Positions 1 through 13,010 are shown, numbered from the stretch's first letter. The stretch: DNA of 64,000 nt from Lepeophtheirus salmonis (GCF_016086655.4 NC_052132.2:20462805-20526804), one strand, 5' to 3'. The notes: generated by a model not told the origin, from the letters alone. Program-made: numbers and translations.

Positions 1-1339
1 ACACAGATATATTCCTTACCGATAAGACAAGGAATACTTTATACTCTATATAGGTACTTGGATGAGCATACTCTTTATGCCAAATCAAGAGTGGGCCTAG
101 AATAAATGCCCTCTATGTCCCCTAAAACCGACACTGCCCTTGAATCTCATCACTTTTTTCTATTTATTTGAATCTTAATATTCTTCCAAAGGAAGATTAT
201 ATATAGTCATTCGTAAGGTTATATTAAGAATAAGAGTGAAAGTGGCAGTGTTGGCCTTGGACAACGTTTACAGCGGCCCCTGATATATAGATTTATAGAA
301 TTTGAAACCCCTTAATATATTTTTTTAAATTGAAAAATATAAATATATATTTTAGAACTTTTTGTAGAATGTTATGTTATATAACCTTTTTTTTAAATTA
401 TTGAATCTAATTTTGTCTTTTATTATCATATATTACATGTTCAAAATACATATATGAACATATAGTTTCATAATGTTTGAAAATATGGGGTCCGAGTCAT
501 TTTTGCAAGCAGCACTTCTGATTAGAATTAATGTTTTGACATATGACTTGTAGATTCTGAAGACGACTAGAACGATGGAGGGTAATCTCAGAGGGACATT
601 CACAAACCATGCAGCAACATAGGGGCTTAAGAAAAAGGTCATCTTAAGAATAGAAAGCTTTCTTTGTTTTCTAAGAACTAAGGACGTCCTTAAATCCCTA
701 TTTTTCACAAATTTAATAAAATCATCTCCTCTTTGATATGTTTTTGTTTTGTACGTTTGTTTACCAAGTTTGAAATCGTAATTTATCGGTCATTTTTAAT
801 CAAACAACTTTCTTGCTCCTCAAGGATCTACGAAATTAAAATTAATAACTTCTTTCATTTCCCCAAATCATCCTTTCACACATTATCTTAGTTTTTTTCT
901 TATTTTCCTTCCAGCCTCATAAAGATCTTAAGACATTTATATTTTGTTATCAAGGTCATCATTCATTACGTTAATTACATGGTTATTATATAAAGCAGGT
1001 GCTATGTCCATCTCTCTCTCTCTCTTTATTTCAGCCTCTTACTTTTATCTAGACTTTTAAAGTATATATATAAATTGGGTGCGTCTTGAGTTAAGAAAAT
1101 GTATAATATGCAAGACATACCCGTTGTTAGAGAAAATGCAATATTATTAATAGGAATATATTTTTAATCTTATTTTTCAAAGAGGCCTGCCTACCTTAGC
1201 CTCGATGTAAATATATACTCAATGGCGGGAGGCCTTGCAAAATTTATCAATCTCAGACTCCTTCATCCTGATCTATATCTGTTGAAAAGATATTATCAAG
1301 GTTGAAATATTGTTGTGTCTATTTCTACAGGCCTACTGG
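1..1339. other. AT-rich intergenic sequence, no gene seen
   Basis: I see no coding signal, splice-bounded frame or recognisable element here. A short CT microsatellite lies near 1012-1026. Open frames are short and of AT-driven composition. Confidence 0.5.
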
Positions 1340-1600
1340 TCAACTTGTTTCCTTATGAAGTAGTCGTGTGGGTCTTCCAAAATCTGCTTAACCTAATCTC
1401 TTCTCAATGTTTAATGGTGTCAAAGACTGAACCGGCACCACAACTCTGATTTTCATTCCCAGATCTTTGGTTACAAGCCTCCTCATTGTCGCTTCCGATA
1501 CTCTTAACTTTATTGATACTTCTCTCCTTATAATCCGTGGATTTTCAGATATCTTAGACTTGACAGACGTAACAAGGCCCTTAGATCAAACAGAGTGATA
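1340..1600 (-). pseudogene. Tc1/mariner transposase fragment (helix-turn-helix region)
   Basis: Read on the minus strand, 1580 down to about 1400 gives a continuous frame with the second helix-turn-helix of mariner-type transposases: a run like ISENPRIIRREVSIKLRVSE, then ATMRRLVTKDLGMK, then a tail resembling the linker before the catalytic domain. Mariner HTH regions normally read R-x-N-P-R...S..TVRR...DLG, which fits. Stops follow at once and no DDE catalytic domain is present. It is a small, old, non-functional scrap; which mariner subfamily it belongs to is not determined. Confidence 0.7.
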
Positions 1601-1654
1601 TTTCCCAGGTATTGATGTCTATTTCCCATTGACAAAACACTATAACACATGGGT

Positions 1655-1965
1655 GGAAAGTACAGGGCTTCACATAAAGATGGGGTATTTTTTTTTTTAA
1701 ATCACCTCATTTTCAGTTAGTACCAACCTTCAAAATACAGCTTTCATAATTTCATGACAAACTGTTTATGATTTTGTGAGTTATTTTAGTAAGTGAGACG
1801 CTACTTTTGTTATTTACAAAACAGTGGATGAAAATAATTTCGTGTTTGGATTTTACACTGCTTTTTGATAGGAAAAAATACCGTTCAAGCTAAGGAATGA
1901 CTTGCAAAGTGTTATGGGGACTCTGCTTCATAAAGTTAATAATAGTAATAATTATAAAGAAGTCA
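1655..1965 (+). mobile_element. Mariner-like element 5' remnant
   Basis: This stretch matches 37366-37650 along its length, including a CACCTCATTTTCAGT block, a GACGCTACT block and a TTATGGGGA block. In both copies one frame encodes the start of a mariner transposase: FLIGKNTVQAKE then LAKCYGDS here, FLMGKNIIQAKQ then IKKRYGES in the other. That is the usual N-terminal F-L-x-G-K...A...YG.S pattern of mariner/SETMAR-type transposases. Each copy has an in-frame stop at the same place after the AKE/AKQ codons. The rest of the transposase is missing. Confidence 0.65.
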
Positions 1966-4900
1966 ATTTTGAGGAGGGGGAAACGTGTTTTATTTGTTAA
2001 AACTGGGACTTTTCAGCCCCGGTGTTACATCTTCTTTATGTTATAAACAGTACAACTGGAGATGCAGAAGCAAAGCGAAAATACCTGCATACACTTTTTT
2101 CTGTAGTTCCACCATTTTATAATTGTGGTTTTACTGTTTATTTTTAAGGACGCTTTAGTTATAGTTGGAATAATTTATATTGATGACACGTTCTCTTAAC
2201 CTCCTAGTTAGCCATAAGTTAAGATTTACAAAGAGTTCAACGACTAATGACGCACCTGGGATATATATAATAACAAAGGGTGGATATACTTATATTTATT
2301 CGTCCTGTGTTGTCGCCCTCGTCAGTCTCTCTTATAAAAAGTTTATATTATATTATATGTACATATAGTTTGAAATATATTTGTGTTTTTTTTTTTTTTT
2401 TGTAATATGATTCCTTGATAGAATGGGGTAGGAGTAATAAAGCCGTTACGCCTCATGGACTCTTCATATCATCTATGAGAGGTCCTATATATATATCTAA
2501 ATATAATAACTCTTTTTATTTGTTAGATAAATATGTTAGGAAGGTTTCTTTTTCAACTTTTTTCGAATTTCGATTACAGCTAGTGTGATAAAGTTGTCAT
2601 GTAGCAAGAAAATAATGTAACATATATTTCATTCTTTACCAATCTCATCTTTTGGTCATAGTTCGAGGTGAAAGTTTGAAAAAAGCAACAAATATTTATA
2701 TAGTTAATAAAGATTAAAATAAAGCATTATTCTTTATTTTACATAAAATCATTTTTATATATATTTTTCTTAACTATACAAAATATTTATAAAAGTAACC
2801 CTATGCAGCAAAAAGAGAGTATTAAGTAAGGAAATTTAGAACATATATTAGGATATTCTCTTTCTAAGGAAAAAGAAGATATCCGTGGATTATTAAAATT
2901 TCCTTACAATCAAACTTTGCATAGATAACACTTTCAACTTTTCAACTTTTTTTTTCTCTCTCTTAGATTGAAATGGTAATTTTTTGATTGGTTTTATCTC
3001 GAGGAACATAAAAAATGACTTTTATAACCAGAATGTTCTGCTTTTGTAGCCTACAAAGTGCTTTTTTGAAAAATATTTTTTCCAGCATTATTTAGTGTTA
3101 ATTTTCACTTAGAAAGATTTAAATAAAAGAAAAAATGCATAAAATATACATATTTTTCTATGGTAACATGGAACAAGTTTCCAAATTTTAAATATATATA
3201 TTTTTTTGTATATCCTTATCTGAATAGGAGAAAATGTTTTTATCTTTATAATGAAAAAATCGAGCACCTTACAAAAAGTAAGTTAAGATTTGTTGTTTGA
3301 AAAATAATTTTGTTTATTTATTAAACTATCAATATTTAATGAGAGTATATTAAGAATTGCTTTTTGTAGGCCACAAAAGAAAAAAAAATGAGTTATAAAA
3401 GTGATTTTTTTGTATATTGAGATAAAAGCAAAAAGGAGCTCACCCCCCAAATGCAAGTGCATTTTTTTTACTAGTGTTATTTCCAGTTCTAGATAATTTT
3501 GCCGCAAACCTATTCGGTCTGGTAATTTCGCCTCTTGTCGATTTTGCAACATGACATATTGGCCACCTTTGTATGCATTTATATTATAGATCTGAACTTT
3601 TTTTTATAGATTTGAGTCTTTATGGTTAAAACATTTTTTCCCCCATTTCAATGGAGTTTCTTATATTTCTTCAAGCCTCAACTAAGATCATGACTAAAAG
3701 TAAGAGGTGTCAAAAGTCAACGAATCCTTTCTAAATAGACTCATGATCCCGGATCTGTGAGTCATCACTCCTTTGTCCTTATAAATACCTATCCTTTTTT
3801 TATTTCCTCACTATTTTTCTTTTTCTTCTGATCTATAGCTGAGATTGACTATAGATAAAGTTCAAAATATATAACATGTTGTTACCTTTATTGCATCACC
3901 TAACCTCCCTTTCAAAAAAAAAAAAAAAAAAAAACTCAAAATTAATTCTTTGGTAGTTAGTCAATTCTACCAACTATGGAATTAATATCCAATAATTGTT
4001 GAAACTGGTTCACATCTTAGCAAGAGATAATTATAACTCAACCAATCAACTTTCAGAACATTTATTAGAAGAAAAGAAGCAGAATCATGGACAGCTGACA
4101 GAAAAAAATGTGTTAGTGAGGAAACACCGTGATAATATAAAAATATAAAAAGGTGAGGAATATGGCATGCCGCAAAATCTATAAGAGGCGAAAATGTATG
4201 CGGGAAAATTACCGTTCACGGTTATTTCTACTAAATTAAAAAAATTTAGTACCAGTCATAATCAAAAGTTGAAATACAAACCACCCTAATATATATACTT
4301 TATACTAATAAAAGGTAGGAGATAAATCTATCTAGTAGAGTAATAAAAAAATGGGATCATTCAATAAAGAATATAAATTACACTCACCCCCTTAACTCTT
4401 AGGAGCCACGGATGATTTTATATATATTATTGTTTGTTTGTTCACTTGCTTGCTTGCCCTTGTCATACCCTGTATATTAGGGTGTCAATTATTAACTGTT
4501 ACTCAAAAAATGCATTCTAAGAATTAATTATTTATTGTAAAATATCCATCTATATTTGTGTCGTTTTCATCAAATAAGCTCAAGAACAGACTCTAAAAGG
4601 CTATTTTTCGTTTAAGTACTATTATCATTCTTTTAAACACTTATAATCCTCCATACCTTTACTTTTTCGCAAAAAGTGAAATAGTTGACACTCTAATATA
4701 CAGATAGGTTTCTTGGGGTTGTGTGATGAAGGGAAAGGAGGAGAGTTCCGATTCTCTTTGAAATTATTAGTAAACATAATAACTTTTAAATTGTTGACAT
4801 ACTTTTGAGAGTGAAAACTTGGAGATGAATCAAATTTATATTCCAGGTAAGTCATTACGAAACAAGAATATAGCAGAGAAGCAAAAAGTTGTATTGTCTG

Positions 4901-6720
4901 TAATAGGTAGATAGATTATAATAATCTCTGTATGTATAGTGTATACCACCAGACCTGAAGTGAGATAGTGTGAGATTGACCTTTGAAACAAACTAACGAA
5001 ACAAAAATCACGTCCTCAATATTTGTGGAAGGTAGTTAGTTGTCGTAGTCTTAAATTGCTATAATCTACACAAAATCCATGAATTCGCCCTTTTTACTGA
5101 ATTAATGAGGTAAAATCTGCGAATTGAAGAAAAAGCTGAATAAGAGAAAATTATATAGTGACGTCATATGTGGCATTATATATAGCGAAATCTAGCGTGG
5201 GGAAAAGATAACACTACTATATGGATCTCCTCATACTAACAGATCCTATTGCGCTTAAGCTTTAGTATAAGGGTCTTTTTTTTATAAGGAAAATCAATGT
5301 TGATGTCGCAACAACGATGCACGCAGGGTATTTTATTCATTTAAGCCTACTGCATTATTTTAGGCTTTTACTCCAGAAAATTTTGCATGTCTATTGAAAT
5401 CCAAAGTTTAAAGACATACAAATTCATATTACAAGAAACAACACCTTAAAAAATTAAAATTCTTTAAGTTGTTTAAGATTTGTTGCTTATAAAAAACATT
5501 TGTCCAAAGGCAAAAAATTGTTGAGTAGTGTAATTAACAAATAAGGCTATTTTAATTCCTTAAGACATTCATTACACGAAGCTTATAATTAAAGTCTCTC
5601 TTTCATTTTATAAGTATTCTATTAATAAATATAAAACACGTTCAGTTGGTCAAAAAAGAGTGTGCGTTCCTTGTATAGACCAGAGGTTGGCAAGATATGG
5701 CACGCACAAATTAGAGCACATTCCCGTAGTTTGTGTATTTTTTTTACCATTATTGTTGATAGTGGCACACAAATTGATTAGAAACGTTGGCACTCCATGT
5801 CTCAAAAGTTGCCTTCTCTTGGTATATACTATTATTTGATATCTATATAATAAAAACCGTTTCGTTGTCTGGGATAAATTAAAGTGCAAGTCGATCTGTA
5901 TGAAATTTGGGGAATGAATATACTAGACTGTATACTTGGTAACCTGTTCAAATAAAATTTGCCATTTTTTTTTCAATAAACCCTTAAAATAGCCATGTGT
6001 TCTTTTTTTTTTTTTTTTTACCTTTTGACCTTTTTACAAGCGAACCAAAAATTCTAATAAATTAAGAAGTGAAAGAGTGGATAACACTTTAAAGCTAATA
6101 ATTCCCCCTTTTTAGATCCAATTATAGCTAGAATACTTTATACTAAAGAAAAAGTCATCAATGTTCTTTGAAAAAAAAAAAAAAAAAAAAAAAAAGATGT
6201 GAAAATTTCAAGCAACTTTTGTTTCTATCAATATAGATTTGGAGGCTTTTTGTCTTCAAAATGGGATACAAAGTTTAATTAATTAATTAAAGTTTAAAAA
6301 ATCCGAACAAACTCAGGTATTTATACGAGTTTGTTAAAACCAAATTCATTTTCATATTGTCTTCTTTTTGTACGAAAATGATTTTGTAACATTTTTTTTT
6401 TTTTTTGCCTTGTCACCTAAATGTAGATGCACTTTTGTCATTACAAATCAAGGACTGCATTGGCTCATATGTTGCAAAGTTCCCTGTCAAATACTCTTAA
6501 CAGATTGTGCAAAAATGTGAAGCACAATTTTATGGTATTAAAATGTATATAAAATAATAAAAATATATATACTAGAAAGTAATAATAAACTCGTCTTCTT
6601 TTTATATATATGTATAGTTACAATAATATCACAATACGACATTTGTCTTTTTTTTCTTCTTTTTTTTAATAAAGCAAATAGCCATTCCTTATATTTTGAT
6701 GCATTAATAATTTATATATG
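1966..6720. other. AT-rich intergenic region with repeat scraps
   Basis: No supported gene. It contains homopolymer tracts (T-run near 2386-2401, A-run near 3917-3934, 25-A run at 6171-6195) and two segments similar to sequence at 46.8-47.1 kb: about 3680-3790 in inverted orientation and about 4130-4245 in direct orientation. A perfect TGACGTCA octamer sits at 5159-5166. Short frames in this interval show no family resemblance and look like chance. Confidence 0.45.
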
Positions 6721-7385
6721 TATACAGGGTGCGTACGTAAAAAAAGTCCGGTCTGATAACCTCAACTTTAAAAGCTTATAACTAGGATTGTAGGACTTAA
6801 AATCAGTCCCGTTCCGCATCCGTTTCCGTTGTCTTGTCCTTTTTATCATTCTTTCAAAAAAGGATTCAAATTTTAAAGATCTCTCTGGAAGCCATCTTTT
6901 TTACTTATATTTAAATAAAGTATCTAATTTTAGCATTTGAATGGGGCATGAGCGTTATTTACTTATATTAGTTTGTAAATAAAACAGCAGAAAGTGGTTC
7001 CGTCTTGCGACAAAATATTGGTACTCCCTGAATAATAATCTACTATAATATAATATTATAGTTGTATGTCCGCTAAAAAAAGGTATGAACCAGGGAATTT
7101 TTTCAAAAAAGGAGACCAATACACCCCTTAGACATAAAATAAATGTGTTTAGAATTATAAGTTACGTACCTAGTATAATAATTCATTATTTTTACCCTTC
7201 TCTCTTCTTTTTTTAATGAGCTCGGTGTCAAAAATTAGTCCTTGTCCCACACAAAAATACACAGACAGACAGATTTTGCTTTATTAATATAAATAATAAA
7301 CCCAGTTACCAAAAACAATTTTACTATTTTGTTGGGAAATATCAAAAAATTGAAAGGGATATTTTTAGCGTACGCACTCTGCGTA
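6721..7385. mobile_element. Mariner-type MITE with terminal inverted repeats
   Basis: The ends are inverted repeats: CAGGGTGCGTACGTAAAAA at 6725-6743 pairs with the reverse complement of 7362-7381, CAGAGTGCGTACGCTAAAAA. Both ends have a TA dinucleotide just outside (6721-6722 and 7384-7385), the target duplication expected for Tc1/mariner elements. The 660-bp interior holds no transposase frame, so it is best read as a non-autonomous derivative. TIRs and TA flanks are seen; assignment to the Tc1/mariner superfamily is inferred from the TA. Confidence 0.65.
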
Positions 7386-7978
7386 CTTAAAGTAAATATC
7401 TTTCAATCTTTTTATATATTTGTTAGTAAAGCTGACTCTATTACACTATCAGTCTTAATGTCTTAAACGATTGTATTAATATCAATGATTGTAGTAGTGC
7501 TCGATGTAAAGTGTGAAAAAGGCACAGAGGTTGCTGACATCTCATTTCTCTTAGTTTTTATTTCCTCTCCGTCATAAAAATAAGGAATTAGTTTGCTGTT
7601 GCAATTATTCGTACATACATACATATACTACTGCTATTTTAATGCATTGACTTTTTCATAATACCTTTATTTCTTTTGCACATGAAATATGTATTAACTT
7701 GATACATAATATATGCAGAGGTGTAAAAATATGGCATAGAAAGGCGGAGTGGTTTTTTCTACATTGCAATCTGGACAAGGTTTTCATATTCCAGAGCTGT
7801 TGATATTATTATTTAATTGTTGAAGACAGAATGTCTATAAAGTAATAAGTAGCGCATGTGTCCATGAAGGACAAAGGGAAGTATAAATGTAAGCCTTTGT
7901 TGGACTGAGAAGAATTAAGTATAGACATTGGAGTATTTCCAATCTATATGTCCTTGCTCTATGTGGAGTAGAATTTAA

Positions 7979-8250
7979 CTGGGGCGTCTGCAGGATTATA
8001 TTTTGAGGGAGGGCTTGGTTTTTGGAATCCAAAACCCATAGCTATTAACAGAAAATTAAATTTTTTAGAAAATAATTTGAAAAATTAAGTTTTTTCGATA
8101 AAAGTTTGAAAAAATATTTCAAACATTAAATTTTTTCGAAAACAAAAATCCAAAACTATTCACAAAAAATTAAATTAAAAATTTCAAATATAAAATTTTT
8201 CAAAATCCATAGCTATTCACAAAAAAAAATCAAATATTAAATTAGATTAA
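7979..8250 (+). repeat. Repeat family A copy (head plus degenerate tandem units)
   Basis: It starts with GGGGCGTCTGCAGGATTATA and continues into a run of loosely repeated units of about 35-40 bp, each holding a variant of 'AAATCCATAGCTATTC' followed by 'AAAATTAAATTTTTTC'. The same head and unit style recur at 17306-17480, 53915-54125, 54960-55510 (opposite orientation) and 62150-62245. No coding potential. The mechanism of spread is unknown; no clear target duplication was found. Confidence 0.6.
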
Positions 8251-8829
8251 TGAATTTTGACCTCCGTGTTTCCTTGAAGTGATCCACTCGCTCCTATTAT
8301 CTGCCAATATATCTTCTGGATCTTCGCTTTCGGTACAAAGTTTTCCCATGGAATTTGAAAAGTGGTTGTAAACGAAGATCCTCTTACAGGCTAAATATAA
8401 ATAATTTTTCCAGGAAAAATTGACCTTAAATGTGCTCATATACAAGGAGCTTGCGATACATGGTACCGTATAATGTTTTAATATGAATTCAAATTACTAA
8501 TAGATACATTAAGTAGTCATGAACGAGATAACAAAAAAAAAGGATCACACCATTAATAATAAACCACATTGGAAATAAATTAAAATTGCCAATTGTCGAT
8601 ATATTGTTTCAATTATTTTATATTATCATTGCACACAAAATAGCTTTACATCTTTGTGAGAAGATCCTCTCCGATGGTGATACATGTGTGAAGTGAATAT
8701 CTTCCCATAAATGAATATAATAATAACGAGCAAATAAAAGTTTTACAGCAAACACGTTGAAAAGAAGGAACACACAATTCAAGGATAACTTATTAACTTT
8801 ATTTATTTTCATTTATTATGTGATATATA
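8251..8829. other. Intergenic, nothing supported
   Basis: There are two short minus-strand frames (8242-8445 and 8618-8812) but no motif, splice context or repeat copy that I recognise in the window. Confidence 0.35.
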
Positions 8830-9280
8830 TCCTTCATCTGAGGTATACTCTAAAATTTTAATAATTTCCGAATTCAATAACGGCCTCTTCTGTAGCTTCG
8901 TCTTGAAGGTTCTATCAATATCTGTCACAGTAGTCCCGGGGTCCATTTGCCCTCTTTTCCGTCTAAAGAAACGAGCATTCCCGTTGCAGGCCAGTATTGA
9001 GCTGTCCCAACTTCCGATTTAACCTCATAAAATTCAATCAATTTATCTACCTCCGGAGAGAACCCAACAAATTATTGTAGGAAGGATTTAAATATGGAGC
9101 ATTAAATTTTGAAGCCTTGTCTGAGAAAAAACAACTCATTTTATCCTTATCAAGAACCTCCTGGTGAATTTTAGAATTGAACTACTCCAGAACATGGAGA
9201 ACATGTTGACTAATGTTCAAGTAGGTATCATTCGACATTAGGAAGCAATGCCAAACACTACTTGTAGGGGTCAGTTGACT
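8830..9280 (-). pseudogene. Degenerate coding sequence of unknown family
   Basis: This stretch is less AT-rich than its surroundings. On the minus strand it gives coding-like text that switches frame: one frame reads MSNDTYLNISQHVLHVLE then, past a stop, KIHQEVLDKDKMSCFFSD; further on another reads LIEFYEVKSEVGTAQYWP then GMLVSLDGKEGKWTPG; and a third resumes NLQDEATEEAVIEFGN. The mix of sensible runs with stops and frame changes is what an old element gene looks like. I do not recognise the family; a retroelement or structural gene is possible. Confidence 0.35.
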
Positions 9281-10164
9281 AGCAAAGTTCAGAGTTCTTC
9301 TCTAAAATTACACTTGATTATGTTTTTTCTTGCTTTTCTTAGCCTCTTCCTTAGAACTTTTTCTAAGTATTGATAAATAAGGAAGAGTATATAGCCATAC
9401 TCTTTGACTAAATAAAATAAAGAATAAGCATATTTTCTTAAGCCTTTTGTTGTATAAAACTTGGAGGAGGGGGCCATTTAAAGGAATCAGTGTATAGGAA
9501 TCATAGATATACCTTCATTTTTTAGTAAAAGTGGTTTAATTGCATTAAACCCTGGCCCAGAATTCAAAGATTTCAAGGATTTCAAAATAATTAATCAGAA
9601 CATAACTCCATAGAACACATTTTTGAATTAATTCAATGATATTTTGTATATGTAATTCCACTTACTTAAACTGAATTAGTACATCTAACAACTGTTACAT
9701 GTCAAAATGTGTTGAAGTAATGTACAGAAAATATATTTCAACGAAGTCTGATCATATAATCTTCAGACCTCCATAATTATCCCTTTTAGAATAAAAAGAC
9801 TCTGTGACGTGAGATGTTTATATTTATAGTAAGAAAAATACCGCGACGTGCTCAAAAAAATAAAAAAAAATATTCAATTTATCGCACGAATTACACATTT
9901 TTGTGGCATTTTCCCTTCTAAAAATAAGAAACGTTTGTAATTGCAGAAAAGTTTTATGATTTATTATATACTCTACTGTAAGAAGACAGAAAACCCCGTC
10001 AATGATTATGGGTGGTATTTTTGTACAGAAAAAATACAGTTTTGTGATTAGTAAAGGAAACAATGTTAAAATTATTTTTCTTCTATTAAATTATGTTAAT
10101 TCTTGGATAGATCGTCAAACCACATATACCTTTTCGAATAAAGAATTCCCACATATATTTTTGT
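9281..10164. other. Intergenic, nothing supported
   Basis: AT-rich with only short minus-strand frames (9289-9477, 9824-10063) that are low in complexity and lack motifs. No internal repeat copy was noticed. Confidence 0.35.
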
Positions 10165-10440
10165 AGTTTATAGAAAATGCAAACGAAAATTTTATTATAT
10201 TTATTAGTGATACATAACAACTGCACGTCCAAAATGGCTGAAACTTTAGTGAGTAACAGATACTATATAGATGCAATTGCGTTTATTTACGAGTGTTGTC
10301 ATCTTCACGTTAAGGTCGGAAACTTTCCCGACCACCTTCGTATATTGCTCATGAACAGTATTTTTTTAACTAGAAAAGGGACAAAATCTGGGGCGAAGGA
10401 ATAGGTACAGTTTTAGCTTGAGAAAGACCTGGGGAAAAGA
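10165..10440 (+). repeat. Dispersed repeat B, copy 1
   Basis: About 230 bp similar to 41780-42030. Both copies carry a short frame sharing FIY-x-C-C/Y-C-H-(L/V)-H-V then (V/I)GNF(P/S)DH: here FIYECCHLHVKVGNFPDH, there FIYGYCHVHVEIGNFSDH. Conservation of both frame and sequence says the two are copies of one element, though amino-acid-level constraint cannot be shown from two copies. No known domain recognised. Confidence 0.5.
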
Positions 10441-10894
10441 TAAATCTGCGGTCCCCTTTTCTTTTTTTACTTTTTTTAAAGTTAATTTTTTAGAAATATT
10501 TTCCATTTTTTATAATATATATCACATCATGTTTTTTTAAAGAAATGCTGTATCATTTTTTCTATATTGTCGTTTTTAAATCAATTGTACCCATTTTTCA
10601 ATTAATTACGTTATTTAGAAAAAAATTTAAATACCCTTTTAACAATTTCATCCAACACGGTTCCCTCTGAAGAGCTTACCCTGGCAATGATTCTATTGAG
10701 GATTGGAAATTTGATAATGGATTTGTGAAAAGTAAAAAACCACTTATTTAGCAAAAATAAATATTATTCACGCTTATGAGTGGTACTCTTTACTCTTAAT
10801 TTTAATCATTAAATCATTCACACTTGTTTTAGTAGATATTGGGAGATAACAATGGCTATCTATACACACTCAAAAGACTTGGACTCATCACTCT

Positions 10895-12075
10895 ACAGGG
10901 TACACGGAAAGTCCTGTTAATGTAACTTTATATAATATATGCGATATATTATGTTTAAACTCTATTCGCGTCGAAACTAGATCAAAATAAACAGTTTTGC
11001 TAACCACAATGGAATTCCAAAGACAGGCAAAAATCCATGAGTTCCTAAAGGGCAAATCTCGACAAGCCATCTTGAGGAACTTGAAGAGCCTGGAGGTCAA
11101 CCCATGCCGATCAAGAACCATTGAGAGGTACGAGGAGACTCAATCTTTTAAGGAAAAATTCAAGTCAGGTAGACTAATATAAAAAAGGACGCCCGGAGTC
11201 GTCAAGGCAAGGATTGCAAGAAATCCCAGGAGGAACCTCACCAAGATAGCAAAGGATTTCAACAGGGTGCAATAACAATGACAAATGTTATCTAGGATGA
11301 ATTTGGGATGTATTCTTACAAATTGAAGAGGCAACAGCACCTGCCAAGTAAGGTAAAGACTAAAAGACTTGAGATAAGCAATACGATTCTTCAGAAGCTG
11401 AGGATTGGCACGGCCCCAAGATTGTGTTCAGTGATGAGAAGATTTTAAAGCTGTGGAACAAGCTTTTAAACCCCAAAATAATCGGATTCTGGCCAAAAAA
11501 AGGTGAGCTGGGTAACCATGGAGTCAACAGAGTGCAGAAGCCACAGTTTGTGATAGTTTGGTCGGCTGCGACTGAGACAGGGAAGTCCTCTTGGTGTTTA
11601 TGCCGGCTGGGGTGAAGATCAACACCAAGGAGTATATCAGCACTATCTTAGAGTAAAGGTCTTGTTCCCTGGGCCCAACTACACTTTCAGAATGACCCAT
11701 AGACCTTCCAACAGGATGGTGCCCCCTCCCAAACATCCAAAGAGACGCTTGGTGGTATGAGGCCAATTTGAGTAGTTTTTCGGGACTAGACAGTCTGGAC
11801 CTCTTCCATCCCCTACCTAGCCGTCCATGTTGTCCATTCTTGAGACCAGAGCCTGTGTGATCCCCACCAAGAATTTAGGTGACCCAGTGGACATGGTCCG
11901 TGCAGAATGCAAGTCTTTTCGAGAGAGAGTTCGAGCTGTGGTCAAGGCTAAGGGTGACCATTTCAGATGAAAGTTATGTCATTACAATTATATGCAAATT
12001 ATTTAATTAGTTATGTTTTTAGTAGTTTAATAAACATTTGACAGAAGTTTTCTTGGACTTTGCATATCATAGACG
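10895..12075 (+). pseudogene. Tc1/mariner element with decayed transposase
   Basis: A nearly full-length mariner-type element. The transposase begins at ATG 11009 with a first helix-turn-helix (FLKGKSRQAILRNLK), followed by a GRP-like linker and second HTH (RIARNPRRNLTKIAKDF). The catalytic region follows: FSDEKILKLWNK near 11424 (first Asp), then QQDGAPSQTSK near 11712 (second Asp). It ends with ECKSFRERVRAVVKAKGD and stop TGA at 11968-11970. At least six stops or frameshifts break it. Ends are not certain: an AAAGTCC block at about 10909 has a reverse-complement partner at about 12055-12061, suggesting terminal inverted repeats. Confidence 0.85.
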
Positions 12076-12840
12076 TGCTATAAAAGATAGTATCACCCTC
12101 CAGAGAATTTTAAACAAAAAATTGAATATATCATTCCCACCCTATATACTCAACAAAGGATAAATCTTCCATGAAATGAGACATTCTGAACTCAACAACA
12201 TCTATGTATCTCCCAAAATCCAATAAAGATTTCTCAAACATACTTTTATTATTGAACGGTTTGTCTCTTGAATTCCATACTTTAGTCTTTCGTCATGGAA
12301 GTGAAGTCCAGCGATTTATACTCAATTATATATATTATTTAAATTTAAAATTGTTTATTACACTTTTAAAATCTTTTAAATTCTTGCCTATTATATTTGA
12401 CTTTTATTAAAGCTTTTAAAACAAAGTAGTAGAACGCACCTACTAATATAAAGAGATACATGCTCGTTTGCTCTTTAATTCCCACGCGTGATGTCGCTTT
12501 TTATGATACCATAGATGAAGTCACTTGAAATTTTTGTCACTCTCCCTTATATTGTATGAAATTCTGTCTTCTCTTTGCAGAATTTACCACGGTAACTAAC
12601 TTAATAGGTGGAAGTTGCATAGTTAGTTATGGAGTAATATTCAACGCTCCTAAAAGACGACAGAAAGTACACTTACCCCGTACAAACATTGATCGGGGGG
12701 GGTCTTCGTTTGCCACTTTGTTTTAAAACCTTAACTTGTAATAACTCTAATATTTTAAAAATATACTGTTAGGATTTACCTGTCTTCACGGATTGATACA
12801 AAAATATATAAATTATAAATTTGCATTTCTTATTTTTCAG
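12076..12840. other. Intergenic or intron upstream of the 12.84-kb exon
   Basis: No clear coding exon found. If the exon at 12841 belongs to a plus-strand gene, this stretch is at least partly its intron. The interval ends in a good acceptor, TTTCTTATTTTTCAG. Confidence 0.35.
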
Positions 12841-13010
12841 TGATTGGAGTTGCATTGATATTTTGCTTGTTATTCTTTGTTATGGTCGCAATAGACAAAG
12901 CTCTAGACTTTATAGGAGAAATGTGCACAAAGTGTTGTGGACGAAAGAATCGACAAAACGAAGTAGATCCAGCAGAGCTTGTTGGAAGCTTTAAAAGATA
13001 CAAAAACTGA
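12841..13010 (+). CDS. Probable 3'-terminal exon: one TM helix and a Cys-rich cytoplasmic tail
   Basis: A pyrimidine-rich acceptor (TTTCTTATTTTTCAG) ends at 12840. The frame from 12843 runs 55 codons to TGA at 13008-13010. It encodes a hydrophobic helix (GVALIFCLLFFVMVAI), then an amphipathic stretch and a cysteine cluster (MCTKCCGRKNRQNE), ending in VGSFKRYKN. The splice site, the TM-plus-basic-tail design and an AATAAA signal at 13345-13350 support a real last exon. It enters in phase needing one upstream base. The upstream exons were not found and I do not recognise the protein; a small single-pass or last-TM membrane protein is likely. Confidence 0.5.

Noticed and set aside
11524..11766. 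80-codon minus frame
   Set aside because: Antisense of the mariner transposase catalytic region, which reads on the plus strand.
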